A DNA stretch of 64,000 bases from Saccharomyces mikatae IFO 1815 (lineage: Eukaryota; Ascomycota; Saccharomycetes; Saccharomycetales; Saccharomycetaceae): the NCBI RefSeq assembly GCF_947241705.1, contig NC_079268.1, positions 62,001 through 126,000 of the forward strand. Direction: 5' to 3'. Made by a program: the position numbers and the translations under genes. The first letter of the stretch is position 1, and the number at the start of each line of letters is the position of its first letter. Shown here in pieces: positions 11,078 through 22,100 of this stretch. The notes under the pieces are model-generated. The model saw only the letters and a program-made list of their open reading frames with translations, was not told the origin of the DNA and made no database searches.

Positions 11078-14000
11078 TTACACCTCCTTGAATAGTGAAT
11101 CTTGCAACACTTTGATATCTCTGCTTATTCCCTTGACGAATTCCAACCTCTTTGATTCATCTTCCAAATGCTGCTGCTCTTCTAAAGTGGTTGGTATTAT
11201 TCTCGAATTCAAGTATTTTGGATGAGTTAGGAATTTACTTAATGCGGCACTTAACTTTTTTTTGTCATGATCAGAATCTAAGCCAATAACCAACTCTACA
11301 GCCTTTTTCTGATCATTAGAATTGTCAGGCTGGATAAAAAGTTCTTGGTAATTTAGCAAGTCTAGCATTTTCTGCAACAAAACCAGTTGATTAGTTTCCT
11401 TTATTAACGAGCTTGATACTGCCAACTTGTTATCTCCCCAGTTATATATTGTCGATTTTATTTGTTTTCCAAAATATGAAACAAAGAGACATGTCTCAGG
11501 TAAAACTTTGATACCAAATTGACTCAACAGTAGTAAGATGATAGATAATAAACCATTGCTCCAAATATTGTGTAATTTCGGTGAGAGCTCAGGCTTAATA
11601 TTACCTTGCTGTATAGCCACAGACAATGGGCTTTCCAACAAAACACTATACAATCCACTATTGATAAATTTTGCCGAAATTTGATCAACCAAACATAATT
11701 CAGAGATGAAGGTCAAAGTAATTTGCCCTAGAATTGGTTCATCATTAATCCTCATAACATGAGAGCTTGAATATAGATTCAGTATAACTTTTAAAGTTCC
11801 CACTTCGTTTAGAGATGATGCAAGAACAACATTAAAGTTTTTCGAAGGATTCAAATTGGTTATCTTCTTGAAAAGTGATAATAATAACAGTAAATCCTGA
11901 GTATTTTCCTCTAAATTAATAATCTGTTTAGCGTGATCCCCGTTTAAGCCTTTCGTAGAACATTTATTGATCTGGCATAATATTTCAGACAATATCAAAT
12001 AAACACCCTTACTAAATACAAGTTCAAAGAATTCTAACAGTTGGTCGGATATTAACTCAATGAAATGATCCCCTGATGAGACTAATTCGAGAAGGATTAG
12101 AACAGATCTTAAAAGGGGTCTATAAAAGTTATTTTTTAACGACCCGCCAATGTTTTTTGTGAAATCAATTTCCTCAGATTTAAAAATTGTGAAGATCTTT
12201 TTCAATAATTCAGTTATTTTGGATTCCTTCAATGGTTTCCCTGATAATTTGAATGAATATAAAATGTAGAACGATAATTCAATTCTCTCCAGATATATTT
12301 GGGTAAACATTTGTTTATCTGAACCAAAATTGATATTCAACTGCAGGAAATATTCTACCAAGTTTATAAAACCATCATTTAGTGGTGTAGTACTCCTCTT
12401 CACAAATGTGGTAATTAATGCCCCCCAGGCCTTTGCTGTAGATATTTCATAATTGACATATTGTAAATTTAATGATGCATCAATAATTTCATTTTCAAAA
12501 TCTGTCTGACCCATGCCCGGTTCGTACCAGTTACGGTCATTTTTCAATACTTTATCTAACAAGTGAATATCATAACCGAAATTCCCGTTTTCGTTTATTC
12601 TAGATAAAGGAATTTTTTGGAACGATCGCAGTTCTAAACTAGGCCATTGCTCTTTGAATTTCAAGTTCAATTCGTCATGAAAAGTTTTATTGAACCCGTC
12701 AATTTGGAAGAAATGATGTACTAATTCAAAGAGGTCTTGCTGGTTCAAGAAATCCAAAATTTTGGCGTTTGAATCATTTGAATTATAAATGTACAGCGCA
12801 AATATTTCGACGATCCTCGAAACTAGTTTGTATTTTTTAATTAAAGAAACAGTTTCATCACGAGTCAAATTCTCTGTTTTTTGAAATAAAGTTTTAGTGT
12901 TCTTCAATTTGTTCAATAAGGAATTCACAAATTTGGCATCTTTGATAAAGATTTTAGAGTTTGTCCAAGTGTTCAAAACATATGTGATTGTTTCTAGTAG
13001 CTTGCAACTTACTTCTTCAGGCATTGAATCTAACATTAGGGAATTTCTTTGTAAAACTGTCAGTATTGAATTTTTTTTATCAATAGAAGATTCATCACTG
13101 TTGTTTTTATTTGAGGCAAACTGACCTGTTAAGAAAAGAATTGATAACCCATCCTGCTTACTTTCTAATAAAGTTGTGAAAAAAATGTACAAATTTCGTA
13201 GTAGTCCCCAATTTTGCACTGGAGAACTTAGGTCAGATAAAACTTCTCTCAAAAATGACTTTGATTTTGTTTCACCAAGGAAGGACAACAAGAATGGATA
13301 ATCGTCATTCCAAGGGGCCTCTACTAGGTAGCTTAATAATTCTATTATTTGAGCCCTTAAATGAACATTGCCTGGTAATGTATAAACGTCAACCAATTTT
13401 GATGAGTTTTTGAAAAGGAGTTTTTCCAAGTTACTAGGTTTCAAATCATGATTGCTGCCTCTAATTGAAATTAAAAGTTTGCACAACTTAAGTGAATTAC
13501 TCATCAACTTAGTATATAAATTACCCAAAACTTTATCACCTAAAATTTTCGTTGTGGTATCCAACGGTGAAATGAGAATATTGATCAGAGTATTTGGAGC
13601 CAAGTCGATAGAATCCATGGGAGTTAAAAACAATTGTAACAGTTTTTTCGCTGAGGAGAAAGTAATCAGTTGATCTGTTTGAAAAGGATTTATGGTAAAG
13701 ACATCATGAAGTATGTCGTAAAAAATTGAAGTCAAATGGAAGGCAATTTCAAATTTCTGAAGAAAGTTATTAAACTTCCAATTAGAATAACTCTCGAATA
13801 TATGAACTGCATGTAGAGTCAACTTATTAATGATGTCAATTTTAGTTCTTTTGGATATATGATTATTTTGCAATGATAAAGATTCTCGAATAAAAATTTT
13901 TGTTAATTTAAGCAATTGTATTGTAAATGTGTAATCCCCGGTGGATAGTTCAAGCGAACCAAGAATCATATTGGAAAGACCCGTCTTGCCGTACTTGTCT

Positions 14001-16027
14001 AGTAATTCAGATTTGTTCAAATATGAAGAAACTAAATGAAGATAGTTTGGTGTCAGCATAGTCATAAACTCAGAGCATTGCACAATTGAAGTATAATCTT
14101 TTCTTTGTAATGAAACTTCGAAAATCTCAAAAATTACTTGGATAATTGACGCTTCAATTATAGTACTACTTGGATTGTCTAGAGAATTCGATAAATATGA
14201 TAGAATTTCACTAGATTTTTCAATCGGCGTCTTCGGATTGACAACATTAGTAACCAATTTAATTATTGATATCATCAATTCATGTTGTGTGTCATCCAGT
14301 TGGGCGCCCTTTTCCATGTACGAATGTAATAGATTCTGCAATATTCTACCAACTAAGGACCAACCATTGTACTTGTAAAGGAAAATAATCAAGTTAGAAG
14401 TAGTAGGTACCTGTTTGTCATTTGTTTGGTGTTGTTTGATAGTAAGAATCTTTGCCTTTGTTGATTTCGGTATTGACAAGAGACAATTAGAGTTCTCTCT
14501 CTCTAATGGTGGTGTAACTAACAGGTCAGACTTTAACTCTATCAAATCAGGTACAATAATGTCAGATGCCGAAGAAGAGTTTGTGGTTGTATCCGCTATT
14601 AGGTCATAATCCATATCGTTCAAACTGCTTCTAGCAATGGCAAAAGAACAAATATCTTTCAATTCAAAATTGGCAAATTCAGTATCAATTAAGGATAAAT
14701 TGATTAATGGGATAAGCGATTCATTTAATAGGGGTAATTTAGCCTTTATAATGCTTAGTTTGTCTTCAAAAGTGTCATTAGTTAAAAAATTTTCAATAAA
14801 CTGCTCCGGGGCCTTCGAAATTATCTTGGCAAAAACACGAGAAGTAGACGCAGTTATGGGAATAAAGTTTAAAGAAAATTCCAAAAATATTGTTATTACT
14901 GTAGTGTAGATGGGGTCAAAAGATAATATTTCTGAGAGAGTATTCAATTCATGAAAAACGTTATGTGATTCAGCAAATTGGGCAAATTTCGTTATGTCCG
15001 AGTCGTCAAATGATTCCGGCGATTGCAAAGCTCGCCTATAATAAAGTATGAACGACCAAGAGTAATGGATCATCGGATGGAATATGGGGATCTCAGTCAC
15101 AACATTGGCTGCTATATCACTTTCTAAAATTGCATGGACGGTGTGGAAAGTCTTAGAATCCAAGTATAAGGGTGACTGAAGATCATACTGAGCAATTGAT
15201 GTGTTCAATCCAAGCATCAATGCAGTTGTGATCGTAAATAAAGATGATAGCATAGAAACAAACGTTTCTGAAAGGTAGCTGAGGTTTTGGAAGTTCTGAA
15301 ACCTATAAAAATGTAATGACGAAGTGTCAATGGTTTTGTCGGAGGAGTTTATATTTCTGACAAATTCGATGAATTGATTTTGATACTGCATGAACCATTG
15401 GTCGACGATATTTACTGGTACCTTTGTATTGAGGATCATTAAACTCAAAATTTGTAGTATTTGCATGATAAGCTTCAAATCAGAGAAATTCTTCAATTGC
15501 ACCAACGAAGCATATTTTAAGGCGTCTTGATCATTGTTATGGCCTTGTCCTAAGGCTGAAATTTTGACAGTCTCATAGTTCTCCATTATGGACGATATTA
15601 AAGAGATCAATTTTCCAGCTACACCGAATCTATCGTTGTCAAGAAACGAATATGTATCGAGGTCAAAATCTGGGTTGGCAAGAAGCGTGTACACTATATG
15701 TAATCTGGAAGACCTCTCAGAGATGAAAAATTGTGCGGCATGACACGGATCCTCACATTGAGCAAAGAGGGGATCATCGACGCTTATTTGCAATAAATTT
15801 GCAATCATAGAGCCTAATTTGTTGTCACCACCAGAAAAATTTCCATGCTGCCTTATTGTGTTGGGATCCTCGATAAGATTTGTCCTATTAGCTTCCAAAA
15901 ACTGTCTTATTTCGGCCAATTGCTTGGCATCCACAGCGGAAACATCAGCTGCAGCATCATTAATAAAATTAGCAACATGAGTGAAGGACAATTGCTGAGA
16001 GGAATGGCCAATTGAATGTGTCACCAT
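11078..16027 (-). CDS. NUP188: Nucleoporin Nup188
   Basis: 1649 residues (about 1655 in S. cerevisiae). Large inner-ring scaffold nucleoporin that partners Nic96 and other inner-ring subunits. The protein is almost wholly Leu/Ile/Ser/Asn-rich alpha-solenoid sequence without FG repeats, as expected. The N-terminus MVTHSIGHSSQQLSFTHVAN fits the family start, and no frame break is visible over nearly 5 kb. The promoter side faces snR85 and CAC2. Confidence 0.95.
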   Translation of the reverse strand: MVTHSIGHSSQQLSFTHVANFINDAAADVSAVDAKQLAEIRQFLEANRTNLIEDPNTIRQHGNFSGGDNKLGSMIANLLQISVDDPLFAQCEDPCHAAQFFISERSSRLHIVYTLLANPDFDLDTYSFLDNDRFGVAGKLISLISSIMENYETVKISALGQGHNNDQDALKYASLVQLKNFSDLKLIMQILQILSLMILNTKVPVNIVDQWFMQYQNQFIEFVRNINSSDKTIDTSSLHFYRFQNFQNLSYLSETFVSMLSSLFTITTALMLGLNTSIAQYDLQSPLYLDSKTFHTVHAILESDIAANVVTEIPIFHPMIHYSWSFILYYRRALQSPESFDDSDITKFAQFAESHNVFHELNTLSEILSFDPIYTTVITIFLEFSLNFIPITASTSRVFAKIISKAPEQFIENFLTNDTFEDKLSIIKAKLPLLNESLIPLINLSLIDTEFANFELKDICSFAIARSSLNDMDYDLIADTTTNSSSASDIIVPDLIELKSDLLVTPPLERENSNCLLSIPKSTKAKILTIKQHQTNDKQVPTTSNLIIFLYKYNGWSLVGRILQNLLHSYMEKGAQLDDTQHELMISIIKLVTNVVNPKTPIEKSSEILSYLSNSLDNPSSTIIEASIIQVIFEIFEVSLQRKDYTSIVQCSEFMTMLTPNYLHLVSSYLNKSELLDKYGKTGLSNMILGSLELSTGDYTFTIQLLKLTKIFIRESLSLQNNHISKRTKIDIINKLTLHAVHIFESYSNWKFNNFLQKFEIAFHLTSIFYDILHDVFTINPFQTDQLITFSSAKKLLQLFLTPMDSIDLAPNTLINILISPLDTTTKILGDKVLGNLYTKLMSNSLKLCKLLISIRGSNHDLKPSNLEKLLFKNSSKLVDVYTLPGNVHLRAQIIELLSYLVEAPWNDDYPFLLSFLGETKSKSFLREVLSDLSSPVQNWGLLRNLYIFFTTLLESKQDGLSILFLTGQFASNKNNSDESSIDKKNSILTVLQRNSLMLDSMPEEVSCKLLETITYVLNTWTNSKIFIKDAKFVNSLLNKLKNTKTLFQKTENLTRDETVSLIKKYKLVSRIVEIFALYIYNSNDSNAKILDFLNQQDLFELVHHFFQIDGFNKTFHDELNLKFKEQWPSLELRSFQKIPLSRINENGNFGYDIHLLDKVLKNDRNWYEPGMGQTDFENEIIDASLNLQYVNYEISTAKAWGALITTFVKRSTTPLNDGFINLVEYFLQLNINFGSDKQMFTQIYLERIELSFYILYSFKLSGKPLKESKITELLKKIFTIFKSEEIDFTKNIGGSLKNNFYRPLLRSVLILLELVSSGDHFIELISDQLLEFFELVFSKGVYLILSEILCQINKCSTKGLNGDHAKQIINLEENTQDLLLLLSLFKKITNLNPSKNFNVVLASSLNEVGTLKVILNLYSSSHVMRINDEPILGQITLTFISELCLVDQISAKFINSGLYSVLLESPLSVAIQQGNIKPELSPKLHNIWSNGLLSIILLLLSQFGIKVLPETCLFVSYFGKQIKSTIYNWGDNKLAVSSSLIKETNQLVLLQKMLDLLNYQELFIQPDNSNDQKKAVELVIGLDSDHDKKKLSAALSKFLTHPKYLNSRIIPTTLEEQQHLEDESKRLEFVKGISRDIKVLQDSLFKEV

Positions 16028-16157
16028 GGCTGATAGGGTCCTTTATTGTTGGTGGTGGGAACGAATACCATTCTATCTGTGTTTTGTCCAACGTTAAAGA
16101 TATCTCAAAGTATTCAATTCATTCAGGAAGAAAATTTTTGGTGAATTACAAGAACAT

Positions 16158-16165
16158 TTACCCGG
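16158..16165. promoter_or_regulatory. Reb1-type site TTACCCGG
   Basis: Exact match to the Reb1 general regulatory factor consensus TTACCCG(G), about 130 bp upstream of the NUP188 start and about 80 bp beyond the snR85 3' end. It could act as a nucleosome-depletion site for NUP188 or as a roadblock for transcription coming out of snR85. Function is inferred. Confidence 0.5.
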
Positions 16166-16242
16166 CCTTTGCATATCCTCACTACTAAATAAAGGTAGGT
16201 TTTTGCAAGAAAGACGAAGAGAGTACAAAAGATTATGTATAT

Positions 16243-16417
16243 GTATGTGGGAGTAGTTTCCGAACACGCCCATGGCCTAGGAGACGCCGCGAGCGTCATT
16301 GCACTTGGCAACTTTTATTGGTAGGTTCTTCCCTGGATATGATATCAGCACAATTACGGCTCTAAGAAACGATGGATATAAAAATAAAACGTTAATTAGG
16401 AATTTGACATATGTGCT
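16243..16417 (-). ncRNA. SNR85: snR85, H/ACA box small nucleolar RNA (18S pseudouridine 1181 guide)
   Basis: Two-hairpin H/ACA layout on the minus strand. In the 5' hairpin the lower stem pairs AGCACA (16417-16412) with TGTGCT (16352-16347). The 5' guide arm GTCAAATT (16408-16401) pairs with 18S AAUUUGAC (1183-1190). The upper stem pairs CTAA/TTAG and AACG/CGTT. The 3' guide arm GCCGTA (16360-16355) pairs with 18S UGCGGC up to base 1180, with one G-U pair, leaving U1181-U1182 unpaired in the pocket. H box ATATCA (16345-16340) begins 15 nt after the pocket, the standard spacing. A 3' hairpin with a GC-rich GACGC/GCGTC stem and a GGGA/TCCC base leads to ACA (16248-16246) three bases from the proposed 3' end. 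Position and length match my memory of S. cerevisiae snR85 between NUP188 and CAC2. The exact 5' end is approximate. Confidence 0.92.
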
Positions 16418-16769
16418 AGTAGTTAGCCCCCTCTTAGCAAGTGTATGCAGTGAGACGCCTGTCTGTGTTGCACATGCCTGCGTGAGGGTTTACTATCCTA
16501 CTCGGAGCTGTTATCAATGGAATGAATAATATAGAAGTGGAAAGTGGAAAGTGGAAAACTACAGGTTTTTATACAAGTCGGTTAGGTGAAAAAGAAAGCC
16601 GGAGAAAAAATAAAAAAAATAAAAAAAATGAAATTAGCAAGCTTCCGCATGGGTTGCCCGGCGAACACGTTACCTAATTAACTAACAGATGAGTTATCAT
16701 ATAGCATGGCGGGACATGTCAGGACTTGACAAAAGAAGGTAAAGAGACCCAGAGAAAGAGGACGAGACA
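16418..16769. promoter_or_regulatory. snR85/CAC2 divergent upstream region
   Basis: About 350 bp between the snR85 5' end and the CAC2 start. It has a GC-richer hairpin-like block at 16425-16490, three tandem GTGGAAA-type repeats at about 16536-16558, and A-rich runs near 16605-16630. It presumably drives both the snoRNA and CAC2. No further gene is evident. Confidence 0.4.
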
Positions 16770-18176
16770 ATGGAAGCTTCACATTTGCAAATATACTGGC
16801 ACGACTCACAGCCTGTTTACTCGCTGACATTTCAAAAGAGCAATTCGAATGACAAACTGTTCACAGCTGGTGGTGATAATAAGGTCCGGATATGGAAATT
16901 GAACAGAGACGGAAATGGTGAAAGCGCGGGGGTACGTAGGATTGAGAGCATGGACTTTCTTGGATCACTGACACATCACGAGCAGGCCATCAATGTGGTC
17001 CGCTTCAATTCGCACGGTGACGTACTGGCCTCGGCAGGTGACGACGGCCAAGTACTACTGTGGAAGCAAGAAGATCCGAATAAGAAGCAAGAGTCGGTGA
17101 TGAGGCCCTTTGGAATGGATTCTGAGACAGGGGAGGCAGATGAGAACAAGGAGAAATGGGTTGTGTGGAAGCGGCTGCGTGGCCGCAGTGGTGCCGCTGC
17201 AGCGGCAGAGATTTACGATCTGGCATGGTCGCCCGACAACAGAAACATTGTGGTAGCATGTATGGACAATTCGATACGGCTGTTCGATGTGGAGACCGGG
17301 ACGCTGGTATGCAGCCAGTCAGACCATGGTCACTACGTACAAGGCGTGGCGTGGGATCCGTTGAATCAGTTTATCCTTTCACAGTCTGCAGACCGGTCGT
17401 TGCATGTGTATGAAGTCATTAATTCGCGCGCTGGAATGGTGACAGGGTTGAAGCTAAAGAGCAAGATCATCAAGGCGGAACTACCCTTCCCAGGCGATGT
17501 GCTGAGAACGAATTACCTGTTTCACAACGAGACACTACCCTCGTTCTTCAGGAGGTGCAGCATCTCCCCTTGTGGCGGTTTAGTCGTAGTCCCCACTGGT
17601 GTGTGCAAAGTTGGCGATGAAGAAGCCACGAACTGCATATACGTGTACACTAGATCAGGAATACTGAACGGAGTTGGCGGCGTGAAAAACAGGCCTTCGA
17701 TCAGAATCCCATCCTTGAAGAAACCAGCGCTAATGGTGGCCTTCTCACCCGTATTCTACAAAACAAGCCAGCAAAGCGTGTTCAATCTTCCCTATAAGTT
17801 AGTATTTGCCATAGCAACAACGAACGAGATTCTTGTGTACGACACGGACTTATGGGAGCCGCTATGCGTGGTGGGCAACATTCACTACTCGCCCATAACG
17901 GATCTAGCATGGTCTGGAGACGGCTCAACGCTGTTAGTGTCATCAACAGACGGATTCTGCTCATATGTGTCGATCGATACCGAGACGCAGTTTGGTACAA
18001 GGATAGAGCCTCCAGCCCTGCGTACGGAGCAACTGGAGACCAATGACAGCACAGTAGCCGCTAAGAACCAGAGCGATTCGGGTGGAATCATAAATATGCT
18101 ACCCGCAAAAAAGGTCACCGGCGATAGTAACGATAATAAAAAGAGGCGCATTCAACCAACGCCGGTCGACTTGTGA
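16770..18176 (+). CDS. CAC2: CAF-1 chromatin assembly subunit Cac2
   Basis: 468 residues, the same length as S. cerevisiae Cac2. A WD40 beta-propeller subunit (p60) of CAF-1, which deposits histones H3-H4 at replication forks. Repeats are visible at [81 protein letters not shown] and near the end [19 protein letters not shown]. The C-terminus is basic with KKRRIQPTP. Base composition is noticeably GC-richer than in its neighbours. Its stop lies only 42 bp from the convergent CUE4 stop. Confidence 0.96.
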   Translation: MEASHLQIYWHDSQPVYSLTFQKSNSNDKLFTAGGDNKVRIWKLNRDGNGESAGVRRIESMDFLGSLTHHEQAINVVRFNSHGDVLASAGDDGQVLLWKQEDPNKKQESVMRPFGMDSETGEADENKEKWVVWKRLRGRSGAAAAAEIYDLAWSPDNRNIVVACMDNSIRLFDVETGTLVCSQSDHGHYVQGVAWDPLNQFILSQSADRSLHVYEVINSRAGMVTGLKLKSKIIKAELPFPGDVLRTNYLFHNETLPSFFRRCSISPCGGLVVVPTGVCKVGDEEATNCIYVYTRSGILNGVGGVKNRPSIRIPSLKKPALMVAFSPVFYKTSQQSVFNLPYKLVFAIATTNEILVYDTDLWEPLCVVGNIHYSPITDLAWSGDGSTLLVSSTDGFCSYVSIDTETQFGTRIEPPALRTEQLETNDSTVAAKNQSDSGGIINMLPAKKVTGDSNDNKKRRIQPTPVDL

Positions 18177-18218
18177 TTTTTACTTATATGTATGTGGTAC
18201 GTTATGTAAAATAAATGC

Positions 18219-18572
18219 CTAATCCAGTTTTCCAGCGAAGATGTTTTCCATGGTGCGCTCAATGGACCCTGTGTTCCTGAGATCTTGCACGACTTTCCCC
18301 TGAGGCACGTGCGGCGCCATCGTCATGACGATTTCAACCATATCGTTATTAACGGGTCTTTTCCGGTTAACACGATTTGTCTTTGGCTGGGCGACGCGCT
18401 CTTCTTGAACTGGTACTGGTTCCGGAGAGGGTTCATAGGTGGCGGCCGTGACTGTCGCTGTTTTAGCATCCTGTACGGTTCGTGTTGGTGCTTGCTTAGC
18501 GCTTCTGCGCTTTATGGTGTAAATGAACAAGCACAACATGATTAGTATGAACGCTATAGTTGATCCATCCAT
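18219..18572 (-). CDS. CUE4: CUE-domain protein Cue4
   Basis: 117 residues from MDGSTIAFILIML, exactly the S. cerevisiae length; upstream in-frame codons would add an unlikely His/Asn-rich extension. It has one N-terminal transmembrane helix (about residues 5-22), a Pro/Thr/Glu-rich linker, and a C-terminal CUE domain (about residues 75-117) with the MFP-like motif MAPHVP and a downstream leucine-containing helix. It is a paralogue of Cue1, the ER anchor for Ubc7. Ubiquitin binding is expected, but the specific role is not established. It converges with CAC2. Confidence 0.92.
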   Translation of the reverse strand: MDGSTIAFILIMLCLFIYTIKRRSAKQAPTRTVQDAKTATVTAATYEPSPEPVPVQEERVAQPKTNRVNRKRPVNNDMVEIVMTMAPHVPQGKVVQDLRNTGSIERTMENIFAGKLD

Positions 18573-19116
18573 TTTTGCTTGCGTGTGCGCGTGTCGTGTG
18601 TAGCCGTGTTTCGTGTTTCGTGTGTTTTGGAATCTGTGGATGTGTCCCGAGTTGTTGTTTCCAGTTGACGCCATTAAAGTAACGCTTTGCGAAATTTCTG
18701 CTCTTCTCGCCTCGCCCAGACATTGCGTTCATGGCAAAAGGGGTGAAGCAGAGGAAGATAGAAATTTCGAGAAAAGCGGGTCACCCTCCGCCCCTGCATT
18801 TTGCAATGGCGTATATGAGTTTGTTTTGCTCGAAAGTGTCTAAGTCCGGCTGGCGGGCCTGGCGCCCTGGCCAAAGGGAGGCAGGGAGGGGTGGGGGGTT
18901 CGGGTAGCGGCTATGGTGTCAACTACCTAGCGAAGGAGAAGGGGGTAGAGCCAAGGGGCTAGTACTCTCACCTTGGGGCCCCCATCTAGCCAAGCTTAAA
19001 TATAAATACTAATGCAACTATAAATGTAGGGATCTACCGTGTCAATGCCCACGTACCCACCCATTGATTAAAACCAAAACAAAATAAGGATCTAATAGCA
19101 GCAAAATATCATTACT
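18573..19116. promoter_or_regulatory. CUE4/TSL1 divergent promoter with stress-response elements
   Basis: Shared region of 544 bp. On the TSL1 side are three AGGGG stress-response elements at 18887-18891, 18940-18944 and 18954-18958, set in a strikingly G-rich block (18840-18960), about 160-230 bp before the TSL1 start. AGGGG/CCCCT is the Msn2/Msn4 core, and TSL1 is a known general-stress gene. TATA-like ATAAATA follows near 19005. Confidence 0.75.
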
Positions 19117-22100
19117 ATGGTTCTCATCGTGGCATCATTATTTCTGCCTTACCAACCTCAATTCGAACTGGACACCTCTCTTCCCGAGAACTCAGGCGTT
19201 GATTCGTCTCTTGTGAACGTTCAGGTAAAAGCTAATGATCAGCAGCAACAGCGTGCGTTATCCAACAATATCTCACAGGAGTCATTGGTCGCGCCTGCAC
19301 CAGAGCAAGGTGTACCACCAGCAATCTCAAGGAGCGCTACCAGATCACCCAGCGCCTTTAACCGCACCTCATCTACGACCAACACAGCAACTCTAGATGA
19401 CCTTGTCTCTTCAGATGTATTCATGGAGAACTTGACCGCGAATGCAACCACCTCGCATACGCCTACAAGTAAGACAATGCTCAAACCCCGGAACAAAGCT
19501 TCCGTGGAACGATTCTTTTCTCCTTCTTCTAATATTCCCACGGATCGTATCGCATCGCCAATCCAGCATGAGCATGACTCCGGTTCGAGAATCGCTTCCC
19601 CACTACAACAGCAACAGCAGGACCCCACAGCCAACTTACTAAAGAATGTGAACAAATCATTGCTAGTGCACTCGCTACTGAATAACACCTCACAGACCAG
19701 TCTTGAGGGACCCAATAACCACATTGTGACTCCAAAGTCGAGGGCGGGCAACAGGCCTTCTTCGGCGGCTACATCTTTAGTTAACAGGACCAAACAAGCC
19801 ACGGCTTCTTCTGGCTCTTCTGGCTCTTCTGGATCATCCGCCCCGCCATCTATTAAGCGCATTTCGCCGCATTTAGCCGCCGCTAAACAACGCCCCTTAT
19901 TGGTTAAACAACCATCTAACTTAAAGTACTCGGAGTTGGCAGATATTTCGTCGAGTGAGACGTCTTCGCAACATAATGAATCTGACCCGGACGACCTGAC
20001 TACTGCTCCGGATGAGGAGTACGTTTCGGACCTGGAAATGGACGACGCGAAGCAGGACTACAAGGTTCCACAGTTCGGCGGCTATTCCAATAAATCTAAG
20101 CTCAAGAAGTACGCGCTGTTAAGGTCGTCTCAGGAACTGTTTAGCCGTCTCCCTTGGTCAATCGTACCCTCTATAAAGGGTAACGGCGCCATGAAGAATG
20201 CCATAAACACAGCAGTCTTGGAGAACATCATTCCGCACCACGATGTCAAGTGGGTCGGTACCGTGGGCATACCAACGGATGAGATCCCAGACAATATACT
20301 TGAAAATATCTCTAGCTCTTTGAAAGATGAGTACGAATCTTATCCAGTTCTTACGGACGACGTCACTTTCAAAGCTGCGTACAAAAACTACTGTAAACAG
20401 ATCTTGTGGCCGACACTGCATTACCAAATACCAGACAATCCGAACTCCAAGGCCTTCGAAGACCACTCTTGGAAGTTTTATAGAAATTTGAATCAGAAGT
20501 TTGCCGACGCGATCATCAAGATCTATAAGAAAGGCGACACTGTCTGGATCCACGATTACCACTTAATGTTGGTTCCACAGATGGTTAGGAATGCTTTGCC
20601 CTTTGCCAAGATAGGATTCACCTTGCACGTCTCGTTCCCGAGTAGTGAAGTATTCAGATGTTTAGCTCAGCGTGAGAAGATTTTGGAGGGTTTGACTGGT
20701 GCTGATTTTGTTGGCTTCCAGACAAGAGAGTATGCAAGGCATTTCTTGCAGACGTCCAACCGTCTGCTGATGGCGGATGTGGTGCATGACGAAGAACTCA
20801 AGTACAACGGTAGGGTTGTTTCCGTGAAATTTACCCCAGTCGGAATCGATGCCTTTGATTTGCAATCCCAATTGAAGGATGGAAGCGTCACGCAGTGGCG
20901 TCAATTGATTCGCGAAAGATGGCAGGGGAAAAAGCTGATTGTTTGCCGTGATCAATTCGACAGGATTAGGGGCATCCACAAGAAATTGCTGGCCTATGAA
21001 AAATTTCTGATCGAGAATCCAGAATACGTGGAAAGCTCGACCTTAATTCAAATCTGTATTGGGAGCAGTAAAGATGTAGAACTGGAACGCCAGATTATGC
21101 TTGTTGTGGATAGAATTAACTCTTTATCCACTAACATTAGCATTTCTCAACCCGTTGTATTCTTGCATCAAGACCTGGATTTCTCCCAGTATCTAGCGTT
21201 GAGTTCAGAGGCAGACCTGTTCGTAGTCAGTTCTCTAAGAGAAGGTATGAATTTGACATGTCACGAATTTATCGTTTGTTCCGAGGACAAAAACGCTCCC
21301 TTGTTGCTATCTGAATTCACGGGTAGTGCCTCGTTATTGAATGATGGTGCTATATTGATTAACCCATGGGATACCAAGAATTTTGCTCAATCCATTCTCA
21401 AAGGTTTGGAGATGCCATTTGATGAGAGAAGACCACAATGGAAGAAACTAATGAAAGATATTATTAACAATGACTCCACAAATTGGATTAAATCTTCCTT
21501 ACAAGATATTCATATTTCGTGGCAATTCAATCAAGAAGGTTCCAAGATTTTCAAATTGAACACGAAAACTTTACTGAAGGATTATCAATCAACTAAAAAA
21601 CGTATGTTTCTATTCAACATCGCTGAGCCTCCCACCTCCAGAATTATTTCAGTACTGAATGACATGACTTCGAAGGGAAATATCGTTTACATTATGAACT
21701 CATTCCCAAAGGCAATCCTAGAAAATCTCTACAGCCGTGTACAAAACATTGGGTTAATCGCTGAAAACGGAGCATACGTTAGCTTAAATGGTGTATGGTA
21801 CAATATTGTCGACCAGGTCGATTGGCGTAACGATGTAGCCAAGATTCTGAAGGACAAAGTGGAAAGATTGCCTGGATCATACTATAAGATCAATGAATCC
21901 ATGATCAAGTTCCATACTGAAAACGCAGAAGATCAAGACCGTGTAGCCAGTGTTATTGGTGATGCCATCACTCATATCAATACCGTATTTGATCATAAGG
22001 GTATACATGCGTATGTTTATAAAAACGTGGTTTCCGTACAGCAAGTTGGGCTTTCCTTATCTGCAGCGCAATTTCTTTTTAGATTCTATAATTCTGCTTC

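Noticed and set aside
16420-16500. Second snoRNA-like hairpin with an ACA near 16409 on the plus strand
   Set aside because: The guide complementarity and box spacing all fit the minus-strand snR85. The plus-strand reading has no H box at the right distance.
18572-18674. 34-residue N-terminal extension of CUE4
   Set aside because: The internal ATG gives exactly the known 117-residue protein, beginning with the membrane anchor. The extension is low-complexity.
19239-19862. 207-codon minus frame inside TSL1
   Set aside because: Antisense of the Ser/Thr/Gln-rich TSL1 N-terminus. Composition is that of a shadow frame.
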